From positions 1,727 through 55,166 of the forward strand of contig PLTN01000160.1 of assembly GCA_003164495.1 (NCBI GenBank): a DNA stretch of 53,440 nucleotides, read 5' to 3'. A model generated the notes under the pieces. It was given only the letters and a program-made list of their open reading frames with translations. It ran no database searches and was not told where the DNA came from. Below are positions 45,577-53,393 of the stretch, one piece after another (the first letter of the stretch is position 1; every line of letters begins with the position of its first letter). Origin of the DNA: Vulcanimicrobiota bacterium (GTDB taxonomy: Bacteria > Vulcanimicrobiota > Vulcanimicrobiia > Vulcanimicrobiales > Vulcanimicrobiaceae). The position numbers were made by a program, and so were the translations under genes.

Positions 45577-46701
45577 TTAAGTCGTCCCCCAGACATCGCG
45601 CGCGATATCGACCACGAGCGCGAGCTTGCGGCGCTGCCGCTCGTACGAGGTTGCATCGAACGCCCGCGCGCCCGTCGAGAAGCCGCATTGCGGCGAGAGC
45701 GCAAGCTGTTCCAACGGCGCAAAGCGGCTCGCTTCTTCGATGCGCCGCTTGATTTGATCCGGATCCTCGATCTCTGCCGTTTGCGAGGTGATCAGGCCGA
45801 GCACGACGCGCTTGCCCGCCGGCAGAAAGCGCAACGGCTCGAACGTGCCGGCGCGAGGTCCGTTCCACTCGAGCAAATACGCGCCGACATCGCAGCTGTT
45901 GAACAGCGCTTCGGCGATCGGTTCGTAGCTCGTATCGGCTTGCCAACTCTGATCCTGGCTGCGGCACACGTGCATCGCGATCCGCATCCCGTCGGGCGCG
46001 CCCGCAACCACGCGGTTGACGACGTCGATGTACACGCGCAGCAAATCCCGCCAGTCATCGCCGCGCGCGCTCAGCAGCTCCCGGGCGCGCACGTCTCCGA
46101 GCTTGACGAGTGAGGTCTCGTCGAGCTGCACGTAGGTGCACCCGGCGCCGGCGAGCGTTTGCAATTCATGCCGGTACGCGGCGACGATGTCCGACCAGAA
46201 CGCATCGAGATCGGGATAGACCTCACGGCTGATGTTGGCGCGACCGGCCCGATAGTGCACGAAGGCCGGACCCGGCAGCGTGATCTTGACGGTGCGGTCC
46301 GTCAGCGACTTCGTGAACGCGAAGTCGGTCGCGTTCTCGGTGCCGTGCGATTCGATGCGGCCTTCGACGGCCGGAATCCGGCGTGCGGTGCGATGACCGT
46401 GCGTTGCCGACGGCCGCCAACCCTCGTCTTCGGTGTGCACGATCCGGACGCCCGAAAAATCCGCGCCGGTGAGGAAATCCGAGTACGTGCTGCGGCGGTA
46501 TTCGCCGTCGGTTACCACCGCGAGTCCGGCCTCCTCTTGGAGGCGGACGATATCGCGGATCGCTCGATCTTCGACGGCCCGCAGGGCTGCCAGGTCGATA
46601 TGTCCGGCATCGAAGTCCGCGCGTGCGCGCAACAAGTCCGGCGGGCGCAGCAGGCTGCCGATGTGATCGGCCCGGAATGTTGGAAAAGCGGCCGTCATCA
46701 T
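45577..46701 (-). CDS. cobalamin-independent methionine synthase-like (MetE C-terminal domain) protein
   Basis: 374 residues, the length of the C-terminal barrel of MetE alone. Starts FRADHIGSLLRPPDLLRAR. VQLDETSLVKL carries the binding Asp/Glu, HVCRSQD and LSPQCGF the zinc ligands His and Cys. Stand-alone members such as these are often not true MetE but act on other methyl or thiol substrates; core-MetE proteins using methylcorrinoid are known. Context with a receptor suggests use of an imported substrate. Start 46701 or 46698. Confidence 0.8.
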   Translation of the reverse strand: MMTAAFPTFRADHIGSLLRPPDLLRARADFDAGHIDLAALRAVEDRAIRDIVRLQEEAGLAVVTDGEYRRSTYSDFLTGADFSGVRIVHTEDEGWRPSATHGHRTARRIPAVEGRIESHGTENATDFAFTKSLTDRTVKITLPGPAFVHYRAGRANISREVYPDLDAFWSDIVAAYRHELQTLAGAGCTYVQLDETSLVKLGDVRARELLSARGDDWRDLLRVYIDVVNRVVAGAPDGMRIAMHVCRSQDQSWQADTSYEPIAEALFNSCDVGAYLLEWNGPRAGTFEPLRFLPAGKRVVLGLITSQTAEIEDPDQIKRRIEEASRFAPLEQLALSPQCGFSTGARAFDATSYERQRRKLALVVDIARDVWGTT

Positions 46702-46789
46702 TCCGGCGCTCTTAGGTCTGCCGCCCGATAGTCCTTGGCGGTGACGGCGTTGAAACTCAAACCTGCACGCGGCGGTAAGGGAACGAAAA

Positions 46790-46915
46790 ATGCAGGCATA
46801 CGAACACCGGCAGTTGGAATTGTTCTATCGCAACGGACGGCGCGTGACTCTCGGAACCGACGATCCGCAAGGCCTCTTCGATGCGATCGAACGCTTTCGC
46901 CGAGGAGTGTCGTAA
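46790..46915 (+). CDS. 41-residue ORF or C-terminal relic
   Basis: ATG 46790 follows AAGGGA at a good distance. The peptide includes LFYRNGRRVTLGTDDPQGLF and ends AIERFRRGVS. This looks like the last strand and helix of a bacterial PH-like domain protein (GRRV-GTDDP-GL), so it may be a scrap of a larger gene rather than a complete microprotein. It lies between the divergent MetE-like gene and the gene at 46938. Confidence 0.4.
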   Translation: MQAYEHRQLELFYRNGRRVTLGTDDPQGLFDAIERFRRGVS

Positions 46916-46937
46916 CCGCACGCGGCAAGTTCTCCGC

Positions 46938-47240
46938 ATGCATAGTCGCTGGAACGGTGCCTTCGCGATCGCCCTCGTCATCGTGGTCGGCTCGATCGCC
47001 GACCGGACGACCGGTCAGCCGCTGCCGGGCGTTACGGTGGCGATCGGCGCCGCGCACACGGTCTCGCGCGCCGACGGAAGCTTTCGTCTATCCGTTGCGA
47101 AGCCCGGACCCGCCGTGGTTTCAGTGAGCTCCGATGACGTTCCGCCGCAGCAGTTCAACGTCAAAGTGAACGCGACGGCACACGTGAACCTGCGCGTCTG
47201 CAGCACGACCCTCGACTACAACTGCGGCCCGCCCCAATAA
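46938..47240 (+). CDS. small secreted carboxypeptidase-regulatory-like protein
   Basis: 100 residues from ATG 46938. A short hydrophobic N-terminus (NGAFAIALVIVVG) merges into one carboxypeptidase D regulatory domain: DRTTGQPLPGVTVAIG, SRADGSFRLSVAKPGPAVV. Two Cys near the end may pair. It is a single Ig-like module of the kind also found in the propeller protein at 19535. It is convergent with the LivJ-type receptor, one base apart. Confidence 0.6.
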   Translation: MHSRWNGAFAIALVIVVGSIADRTTGQPLPGVTVAIGAAHTVSRADGSFRLSVAKPGPAVVSVSSDDVPPQQFNVKVNATAHVNLRVCSTTLDYNCGPPQ

Positions 47241-47241
47241 A

Positions 47242-48408
47242 CTAGAGCGGTAGCCCGCCGGGTTTGCTGAGGGCGGTCCAGGAACCCGATGCCGTGTTCC
47301 AGCGAACCATCACGATGGAGTCGTCGCCCAAGCCGCGCTGCGGTTCTTTGACGAAGTTGTAGCGGCCGTTGATCCCGGGCCAGTCCTGTTGCGAGGCGAC
47401 GTAGTCGCGCACTTGGGCGCTGGTGGCATTCGGTCCGAACTTCCGCAGCGCTTCGACGAACAGCCGCGCACCGTCGTAGCAATTGTTGTTACCCCAATCC
47501 GGTTTGCTGCCGCCTTGCGCGACGATGCCGTCGTTGAATACCTTGACGGCCGCGATCACGCCCTTGTCGGCAAGCTGCGAGGGATCGAGGAACGCCGCGC
47601 CCGGGAACCACAGGTCTTTGGGCAAGAAGTCTTTGTACTGTTTCATCTGACCGTAGGTGATGTTGCCGTTGGTCGACACGATCGGTACGTCGATCCCGAC
47701 ATCTTGAATTCCGCGCAGCACCGTGCCGAACGGCGTCCCGGTCGTCCAGACGACCACTGCTTGCGGGTTCATGCTCTTGATGCGGGCGAGCTGTGCCGTC
47801 ACGCTGATGTCGGTCGGGTTGAAGTGCTCGTGGCCGAGGACGGTCACGCCGTCGGCGGCTGCGGCGGTATCGATGTTCTTGTCGCCGTCTTGGCCGGTCG
47901 CATCGGTCGACGAGATCATGCCGATGCGCGTGATACCCTTGGCCTTGAGGTAGCGCATCGAAACGCCCGTCGTGTGCGAGGTGTCGGCGCCGAACGCGAA
48001 GACGTATCCGCCGTCGACCGGGCGCGGGCCGGGCGTAAAACACCAGGTGGCCGGGCCATCCTTGACGAGGGGCATCAACGCGTTACATTGCGCCGTCAGC
48101 GTCGGGCCGAGGAGCACCGCGGGATGCTTCGCCAGAATTTGCCCGGCGAGCTGGACGTCGACCTTGGCGTCGGTCTGATCGTCGTTGATCACGAACTTCA
48201 GGGGGCGCCCACCGATGCCGCCCTGCTTGTTGACGTTCGTTTCGATGACGTGCAGCGACTGCTGCTGTGCGACCGCGTAGAACGACGCGCTGCCGGTAAC
48301 CGGCAACAGCACGTCGACCTCGAACGGGTCAGCCGCTCCCGCACCAAGCGGTGCGCCGGCAAGGACGAGGGCCACGCCGGCGGCGGCAATACGGAAGAAG
48401 CGTTGCAT
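47242..48408 (-). CDS. branched-chain amino acid type (LivJ-like, Peripla_BP_6) substrate-binding protein
   Basis: 388 residues with signal peptide MQRFFRIAAAGVALVLAGAP, cleaved after AGAA. Typical type I periplasmic fold: FEVDVLLPVTGSASFYAVA, NKQGGIGGRPLKFVINDDQT, AVLLGPTLTAQCNALMPLV, and AVVVWTTGTPFGTVLRGIQD. Relatives bind amino acids, amides or aromatic acids. LivFGHM partners are absent. It is isolated from other receptor units by pseudogene debris at 48460. Confidence 0.85.
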   Translation of the reverse strand: MQRFFRIAAAGVALVLAGAPLGAGAADPFEVDVLLPVTGSASFYAVAQQQSLHVIETNVNKQGGIGGRPLKFVINDDQTDAKVDVQLAGQILAKHPAVLLGPTLTAQCNALMPLVKDGPATWCFTPGPRPVDGGYVFAFGADTSHTTGVSMRYLKAKGITRIGMISSTDATGQDGDKNIDTAAAADGVTVLGHEHFNPTDISVTAQLARIKSMNPQAVVVWTTGTPFGTVLRGIQDVGIDVPIVSTNGNITYGQMKQYKDFLPKDLWFPGAAFLDPSQLADKGVIAAVKVFNDGIVAQGGSKPDWGNNNCYDGARLFVEALRKFGPNATSAQVRDYVASQQDWPGINGRYNFVKEPQRGLGDDSIVMVRWNTASGSWTALSKPGGLPL

Positions 48409-48459
48409 GCGATGCGCTACGGTGGGTCCCGCAGCTTCCCTGCTTGAAAAGTCGCGGGC

Positions 48460-48638
48460 ATGGCCAGCTCGCGCTACGTGCTCCTGATTTCGTCGGTTGC
48501 GGCGCTCGGAGGCTTGCTCTTCGGCTACGATACGGGGGTCATCGCGGGCGCGCGCGGTCGCGGACGTTCGTGCGCGAGACCAAGCGTCTCGAGCTCGACA
48601 GCATCATTGCGCCCGCTAGCGTAATGCTAGCGGGCTGA
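48460..48638 (+). pseudogene. sugar porter (MFS) relic, N- and C-terminal ends joined
   Basis: From ATG 48460 one frame reads the N-terminal signature of sugar porters, LLISSVAALGGLLFGYDTGV then IAGA. About 40 bases on, another frame reads TFVRETKRLELDSI, their usual C-terminal end (PETKG-SLEEI), to TGA 48638. The central 400 or so residues are gone and the frame changes at the joint. This is debris of a deleted transporter, next to a receptor gene with which it overlaps tail to tail. Confidence 0.7.
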
Positions 48639-49569
48639 TCACTTCGCTCGCCGGGAACGACTTGGTGGTGGCGCCGTATTTGGCGCCGGCGTCGATTACC
48701 GGCTGCAGCAGCGCCGTGGAGAGCTTCTCACCGTAATACGAGCGCTCCATCTTGTTGGCAACATCGGCCGGCATCTTGTTCACGCTGACGAGGATTTGCG
48801 CGCTCTGCGGCCGGTTGGCGTTACCCCAGCGCGCGCTCTCCAGCATGACCGCGACGAACTTCTTGATCACGTCCGGATGTTTGGCCGCGAAGTCGAGCGA
48901 CGTTGCCCAGCCGGAGAACATGAACTCCGGTGCGATGTTCTTCTCGGAGGAGGAGATCTTGCGGAAGTTGCCCGTGCTCATCGCGTTGGTGAAGAAGGGC
49001 TCGGAGATCGATGCGCCGTCGATGCGGCCATCGAGAATGGCTGCGGCCATCGTCGGGAACGGCACCTCGATGAACTTCACGCTCTTGGCATCGCCGCCGT
49101 TGTTGTCGATCCAGGCCATGGTCGGAACCTGCAAGATGTTCTTCAAAGCGTTCGTGGCCATCGTCTTGCCGTTGAAGTCGCGCGCGACGTGGATCGGCCC
49201 ATTTGCCGCAACCAGCAGTTCGTAGGCCGGGAAAGCCTGCGTATAGATCGAGGCCGGCGCGATGTAGGTGATCGGCACCGATCGCGTATGCGCCTCGGCC
49301 ATCGTGAGCGCGTCGGCAATCGCGATGTCGACCGCGCCGCCGACCAGCGCCGATGAGGCCGCGCCGCCGCTCGGGAAGGTTTGGATGTCGACGTCCAGCC
49401 CGGCCTTTTTGAACATGCCGAGTTCCCGCGCGTAGAACACTTCGGCGGTATTGTCGAGCAGCAGCGCGCCGATCCGCAGCGTATCGTCGGCACGGGCCGG
49501 GCGGCCGGGGACGAATGCTGCGGCCCCTGCCGCGGCACCCAAGAGAAAATGAGAACGCCGGATCGTCAT
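48616..49569 (-). CDS. NMT1/SsuA-type substrate-binding protein 10
   Basis: 317 residues from ATG 49569 with GGAGG seven bases upstream. Signal MTIRRSHFLLGAAAGAAAFV. Core: FPSGGAASSALVGGAVDIAI, ARDFNGKTMATNALKNIL, AWIDNNGGD, FIEVPFPTMAAAILDGRIDG, ending VISPLALR as in receptor 3. Stand-alone, divergent from the TPR/ATP-grasp gene. No enzyme partner on the same strand. Confidence 0.85.
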   Translation of the reverse strand: MTIRRSHFLLGAAAGAAAFVPGRPARADDTLRIGALLLDNTAEVFYARELGMFKKAGLDVDIQTFPSGGAASSALVGGAVDIAIADALTMAEAHTRSVPITYIAPASIYTQAFPAYELLVAANGPIHVARDFNGKTMATNALKNILQVPTMAWIDNNGGDAKSVKFIEVPFPTMAAAILDGRIDGASISEPFFTNAMSTGNFRKISSSEKNIAPEFMFSGWATSLDFAAKHPDVIKKFVAVMLESARWGNANRPQSAQILVSVNKMPADVANKMERSYYGEKLSTALLQPVIDAGAKYGATTKSFPASEVISPLALR

Positions 49570-49653
49570 TGTCGACCTCCGCCGCGCTGGTTCGTTCACC
49601 GGAAGCCTTCCCCTATCAGTGATTTCTACGTTTCGGATGGGAAGGTAGGGGCG

Positions 49654-50044
49654 ATGCGGATTGCCCCGCGACGCTACAGCGACCCGAGCGAACTCGCCGA
49701 GATCGAACGGCGGCTTGAACGTGCGCCCGACGATGCGGATGCCTTGTTCGAACGCGCCTGTGCGCTCGAGGATCTCGGCTGGAGCGAGGCCGCCGTGCAG
49801 GCCTACGGTGCCGTGCTCCAACGCGACTACCGCCACCTCGGGACGCTCACGAACCTCGGGTCGATGGTCCTGCAGCACGGCGCCGCGGAGAAGGCGCGCC
49901 AGTTCTTCACGCTCGGTGCGTCGTGGACGTTGCCGTTCACCGGTTCCGCGCCGCCGCTCGTGCGTGTGCTGGTCGTGATTTCCGGCCGCGGCGGCGACCT
50001 CGTCGCGCACCGCTATCTCGACGAGCAAACGATGGAAAACGACG
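49654..50044 (+). pseudogene. TPR/ATP-grasp protein, N-terminal segment (frame 1)
   Basis: ATG 49654 opens a frame with a tetratricopeptide region (ERAPDDADALFERACALEDL, LGTLTNLGSMVLQHGAAEKA) followed by the linker PLVRVLVVISGRGGDLVAHR. It should continue into the segment at 50045, but an extra A in the AAAA run at 50036-50039 moves it out of frame. This frame stays open to 50640 by chance, encoding only an Arg-rich shadow. Known complete relatives are single proteins of about 400 residues. Confidence 0.7.
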
Positions 50045-50662
50045 ATGGTGCTGGCCGACGGTTTTCGAAGCGGCATGCCGCTCGCGCCGCACGACGTCGT
50101 GTTCAACGCGATCGGCGATGCGGATCGCTGCGCGGCGTCGCTCGAGCGCGCGAAGGCCGTGCTGGCCGCGTCGGGGGCCCCGGCGATCAACGATCCCGAG
50201 CGCGTGCTCGAGACCGGCCGGGCCGCGAACGCGCAGCGTTTTGCGGGCCTGCCCGGCGTGGTCATGCCGCGCACGGAACGCCTGCCGCGATCGGTGTTGA
50301 CGGCGACGCGACTGCTCGAGCACGGCTGGACGTTTCCGTTGCTCGTGCGTTCGCCTGGGCATCAAGGCGGCCGGCACTTCGAATTGGTGAACGAACCGGA
50401 CGCCCTTGCCGCTGCGTCGGCGCGCCTTCCGGGCGACGAGTTGTTCGCTATCGCCTTCGCGGACACGCGCAGCGCCGACGGGTTCACGCGCAAGTATCGC
50501 GTGCTCTTCATCGATGGACGGATCTATCCGGTGCATCTCGCCGTTTCGATCGATTGGAAGGTGCACTATTTTTCCGCCGACATGTCCGACCGCGCCGATC
50601 ATCGCGAGGAAGAACGGCAATTTCTGGCCGGCGCCGGTGATGCGCTCGGCGCGCCGGGATGA
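50045..50662 (+). CDS. TPR/ATP-grasp protein, central ATP-grasp segment (frame 2)
   Basis: 205 residues in frame 2, beginning MVLADGFRSGMPLAPHDVVF. It carries VVFNAIGDADRC, INDPERVLETGRAANAQRF, LEHGWTFPLLVRSPGHQGGR and DGRIYPVHLAVSIDWKVHYF, the ATP-grasp-like core of the TPR-linked family. No ribosome site precedes its ATG. I read it as the middle of one gene, although it could be translated alone. Its TGA overlaps the ATG of the next segment (ATGA). Confidence 0.65.
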   Translation: MVLADGFRSGMPLAPHDVVFNAIGDADRCAASLERAKAVLAASGAPAINDPERVLETGRAANAQRFAGLPGVVMPRTERLPRSVLTATRLLEHGWTFPLLVRSPGHQGGRHFELVNEPDALAAASARLPGDELFAIAFADTRSADGFTRKYRVLFIDGRIYPVHLAVSIDWKVHYFSADMSDRADHREEERQFLAGAGDALGAPG

Positions 50663-50883
50663 CCGCGCTCGCGGAGATCGGTCGCACGCTCGCGCTCGAT
50701 TACGCGGGCGTGGACTTCGGGATCGATCCCGCGGGCAACGTCGTCGTCTTCGAGGCGAACGCAACGATGGCGGTGTTTCCGCCGCCCGAAGGCGAGCAGT
50801 GGGCCTACCGTCGACCCGCCTACGACGCGATCGTCGCGGCGATGCGCGCGCTGATCTTCGAACGCGCCGGCGTGGCGCGTTAG
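50659..50883 (+). CDS. TPR/ATP-grasp protein, C-terminal segment (frame 1 again)
   Basis: 74 residues: LALDYAGVDFGIDPAGNVVV and FEANATMAVFPPPEG. This is the end of the ATP-grasp domain, with the metal-binding Glu-Ala-Asn (FEANATM) motif. One missing base near 50655 or a translational coupling at ATGA separates it from the central segment. Without this part the ATP-grasp domain lacks its Mg-binding residues, so the split must inactivate the protein unless the pieces associate. Confidence 0.65.
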   Translation: MTALAEIGRTLALDYAGVDFGIDPAGNVVVFEANATMAVFPPPEGEQWAYRRPAYDAIVAAMRALIFERAGVAR

Positions 50884-50884
50884 G

Positions 50885-51034
50885 TTATTCCGGTCCCTCG
50901 TCGAGCACGTCGTTGGTGAAGGCCTGACCGGCGATCCCCCAGCCGCCGTCGACCGCGTAGAGGATGCTCCGGCACACGGCCTGTTCCGCCGCCGCATCGA
51001 ACACACCGGAAGACGCGAGGATATCAACGGCCAC
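50885..51034 (-). CDS. short ORF overlapping the CGNR gene end (doubtful)
   Basis: 49 residues from GTG 51034, with GGAGG five bases before it and an 11-base overlap with the end of the CGNR gene. Contents: VDILASSGVFDAAAEQAV and ILYAVDGGWGIAGQAFTND. The VDGGW segment recalls the C-terminal end of short-chain dehydrogenases, so it may be a relic. No homology claim beyond that. Confidence 0.3.
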   Translation of the reverse strand: MAVDILASSGVFDAAAEQAVCRSILYAVDGGWGIAGQAFTNDVLDEGPE

Positions 51035-51605
51035 GAGAACCTCCACGTTCGCGAAAGGCTGCGACTTTTGCGCGGTTTCCGCACCGGGCCATCGAACACC
51101 AGCGGCGGTCGCGCCCGACGGGCGTGAGAAAGATGCTGCCGCACGGATCGAGGCCGCACGCACGCAAGCGTTCGCGTTCGGTGCGGTCGCCGACGAGTTC
51201 GACGGCGTCGCGGGCCAGCCGTCCGAGCGCAGCGTGAATCGGATCCGCGATCTCTTCGCGCGTCAGCAGTGTCTTGGGATCGAGCATCGGACGTGAACCC
51301 CAGCGGCGCACCACGGTATTGAGCGCCGTTATATCCGCACTGCCGGGCTTCTTGCCGGCGACCACGGCCGCTACGATGCTCGCGATGCTCTCGCGCAGCC
51401 GCAAGGCGGCCGCAAACGTCCGTTCGTCCGGCGGCGGAACGCGACGTGCCAGCAATCCGGCCGCTAAGAGCCAATCGACGAGCGCGTCGGGCGCATCCAG
51501 GCGTTCGACCGGCGTGGATCCGCGATCGCCGACCGTTCCGGCAAAGCTCAACGACACGCGCCCGTGGTGCAGCGGAAAGGCCCGCTTGGGCGTCCGGGTA
51601 GCCAT
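51024..51605 (-). CDS. ABATE/CGNR zinc-finger putative transcriptional regulator
   Basis: 193 residues from ATG 51605. The N-terminal ABATE-type domain (HHGRVSLSFAGTVGDRGSTP, LDAPDALVDWLLAAGLL) leads to the C-terminal CGNR zinc finger: Cys in LRACGLDPCG and RRWCSMARCGNRAKVAAF. The finger has the usual C-x(n)-C-x(n)-C-x3-C pattern with CGNR intact. The family is thought to bind DNA and sense stress ligands. A strong promoter with an embedded inverted repeat lies just upstream, which fits autoregulation. Confidence 0.8.
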   Translation of the reverse strand: MATRTPKRAFPLHHGRVSLSFAGTVGDRGSTPVERLDAPDALVDWLLAAGLLARRVPPPDERTFAAALRLRESIASIVAAVVAGKKPGSADITALNTVVRRWGSRPMLDPKTLLTREEIADPIHAALGRLARDAVELVGDRTERERLRACGLDPCGSIFLTPVGRDRRWCSMARCGNRAKVAAFRERGGSRGR

Positions 51606-51615
51606 TTCGCTTCCG

Positions 51616-51644
51616 ATTGTAACCATTGCGGAGGTTACTGTCAA
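51616..51644 (-). promoter_or_regulatory. sigma70-type promoter of the CGNR gene
   Basis: On the minus strand TTGACA (51644-51639), a 17-base spacer and TACAAT (51621-51616). The -35 matches the consensus fully and the -10 in five of six. The ATG of the CGNR gene is only 10 bases past the -10, so the transcript is probably leaderless or has a leader of a few bases. Confidence 0.7.
51619..51638. promoter_or_regulatory. inverted repeat operator 1 in the CGNR promoter
   Basis: GTAACC-8 bases-GGTTAC, a perfect 6-base-arm inverted repeat filling the spacer and overlapping the -10 of the CGNR promoter. It shares the half-site GTAAC with the second repeat at 51672. Confidence 0.6.
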
Positions 51645-51647
51645 GGA

Positions 51648-51677
51648 TTGACAGACGACCGGCGTTTTCGCTATGTA
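51648..51677 (+). promoter_or_regulatory. divergent promoter for the gene at 51687
   Basis: TTGACA at 51648-51653, 18-base spacer, TATGTA at 51672-51677 (weak -10, three of six). The -35 boxes of the two divergent promoters are only three bases apart (TGTCAA-GGA-TTGACA). Transcription would start at about 51684, next to the ATG at 51687. Confidence 0.5.
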
Positions 51678-51697
51678 ACTGCTGTGATGGTTACATA
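51672..51697. promoter_or_regulatory. inverted repeat operator 2 over the start of the gene at 51687
   Basis: TATGTAAC-10 bases-GTTACATA, perfect 8-base arms. The left arm covers the -10 of the plus promoter and the ATG lies in the spacer. Its half-site GTAAC is the same as in operator 1, so one protein, most likely the CGNR regulator, may bind both. Confidence 0.6.
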
Positions 51698-52049
51698 TTG
51701 GTCGATCGTCCTGGCGGTCGCGCAGTGGCGCCGCAGCGCCCGCGCAACGCTGATCGCCGTGAACCGCTTGCGCGCATTCGGAGTTCCGGATCGCGAAATA
51801 TTTGCGCGCCGGCGAGCGAGCTCGGGCGATCCGGAGTTAGCTGCGCTTCTGCGTCTGGCGGTGACGATCGTCATCGCGCATGGTCGCTTGCTCGCCGCCG
51901 ATTTACGTTTCGCCGAACGCCACGGGCTCCGCACGCGCGTATCCGAAGTCGATGCGTGCACGGAGGATGCCCTCGCGCTGATCGATGCGATCGGCGCGGC
52001 GGATCTGCCGGCAACGCCCGCCATCGATATGGACGTCGGCGACTACTAA
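51687..52049 (+). CDS. small protein of unknown function, divergent from the CGNR regulator
   Basis: 120 residues from ATG 51687. The N-terminus YWSIVLAVAQWRR could be a short membrane anchor or a buried helix; the middle is mostly helical (LIAVNRLRAFGVPDREIFAR, ELAALLRLAVTIVIAHGRLL) and the end acidic (AIDMDVGDY). No family recognised. No ribosome site is present, in keeping with a leaderless message. The shared operators make it the likely regulated partner of the CGNR protein. Confidence 0.6.
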   Translation: MVTYWSIVLAVAQWRRSARATLIAVNRLRAFGVPDREIFARRRASSGDPELAALLRLAVTIVIAHGRLLAADLRFAERHGLRTRVSEVDACTEDALALIDAIGAADLPATPAIDMDVGDY

Positions 52050-52103
52050 ACGCGGGCTAAAGGTGCCCACTCATTTCGCTCGAAATTTTTGCGCATCGAT
52101 AAG

Positions 52104-53312
52104 GTGAGCAGCCGGCGTAACGTCGCGGCATATTTCTTCGCGTTTCTTTCCAGCGAAAGTTCGTCGCAGATCCTCGGGGTCGCGGTAGGCTGGACCGTTT
52201 ACAGCATTCACCATCGTCCGTTCGACCTAGGCCTCGTCGGCCTCGTGATGTTTGCTCCGCAGCTCTTTCTCGTCTTTGTGGCGGGGCATGCCGTCGATCG
52301 CTTCAATCGCAAGCGCATCGCGATGATCGCGGCGACGGCCGTGGCGTTCTGCGCGTTCGCGCTCGGGCTACTCGCGCTCGCGCACGTCGACAACCTTCCG
52401 CTCGTGCTCTCGGTGCTGTTCTGTCAGGGCATCGCACGGGCATTCGGCTCGCCGGCCGAGCGCACGATGCTCGTAAACATCGTCGAAATCGAAGATTACA
52501 TGCGCGTGCAGGCGACCTACGCTTCGGCGCGCGAGGTCGCCGTGATCGCGATGCCGGCGCTGGGCGGTGCGGTGGTGGCGGTCTCGACGGTGGCGGCGTT
52601 CGTGCTCGCCGGCATATTGACGCTGGCTGCGGTATTCGGTTTTTCGATCTTACACGTGCGCGATACCATCCGCACGACGGCGACCGGTATCCGGGCCGAT
52701 TCGGCGCTCGACGGCGTGCGGTTCATTCGCTCGAAACCGATCGTGCTGGGCGCGATCTCGCTCGACCTCTTCGCCGTGCTGTTCGGCGGCGCGACGGCGC
52801 TCTTGCCGGTCTATGCGGACCAAATATTGCACGCGGGCGCCTTCGCATTCGGGATGCTGCGCAGTGCCAGCGGGATCGGCGCATCGGTGATGGCGATCGT
52901 GCTTTCGCGGCGCACTCCCAACCGGCGCGTGGGCAAGACGATGCTGTTCGCGGTCGCGGCCTACGGCGTCGCGATCATCGCGTTCGCGTACTCACGCAAT
53001 CTCTGGCTCTCGATCGCGTGCTTGGCGTTAGCCGGAGCCGCTGACATGATCAGCGTCGTCATCCGCCGTGGCCTGGTGGCGCTCAATACCCCCGACAACA
53101 TGCGCGGTCGCGTGAACTCGATCGAGAGCCTGTTCATCAATGCCTCGAGCCAACTTGGCTCGTTCGAATCGGGTACGGCCGCGCAGATCTTCGGGCCGGT
53201 GCTCGGCGTCGCGCTCGGCGGCGTGGCCACCTTGGGCGTCGTGCTGACGTGGGCCCTGGCGTTCCCGGCGTTGCGCACCAGCGACCGCCTCCACAGCGAA
53301 GCCGTCGACTGA
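52104..53312 (+). CDS. MFS transporter, EntS/MFS_3-type exporter
   Basis: About 402 residues from GTG 52104 (a TTG at 52089 adds five residues; neither has a ribosome site). Around 11-12 membrane helices, with the loop 2-3 signature GHAVDRFNRKRIAMIAATAV and FCQGIARAFGSPAERTML in helix 4. The layout is that of drug or siderophore exporters such as EntS. It lies 54 bases after the gene at 51687 and may be part of the same regulated unit. The exported substrate is unknown. Confidence 0.85.
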   Translation: MSSRRNVAAYFFAFLSSESSSQILGVAVGWTVYSIHHRPFDLGLVGLVMFAPQLFLVFVAGHAVDRFNRKRIAMIAATAVAFCAFALGLLALAHVDNLPLVLSVLFCQGIARAFGSPAERTMLVNIVEIEDYMRVQATYASAREVAVIAMPALGGAVVAVSTVAAFVLAGILTLAAVFGFSILHVRDTIRTTATGIRADSALDGVRFIRSKPIVLGAISLDLFAVLFGGATALLPVYADQILHAGAFAFGMLRSASGIGASVMAIVLSRRTPNRRVGKTMLFAVAAYGVAIIAFAYSRNLWLSIACLALAGAADMISVVIRRGLVALNTPDNMRGRVNSIESLFINASSQLGSFESGTAAQIFGPVLGVALGGVATLGVVLTWALAFPALRTSDRLHSEAVD

Positions 53313-53393
53313 TCGGGCTCTCAAGGGAAGAGATGCGGTAGTAAGGGCACGCCTCGGCCCTACGGCCGTCGGCTCCGCAGGCAAACGTGAAGC

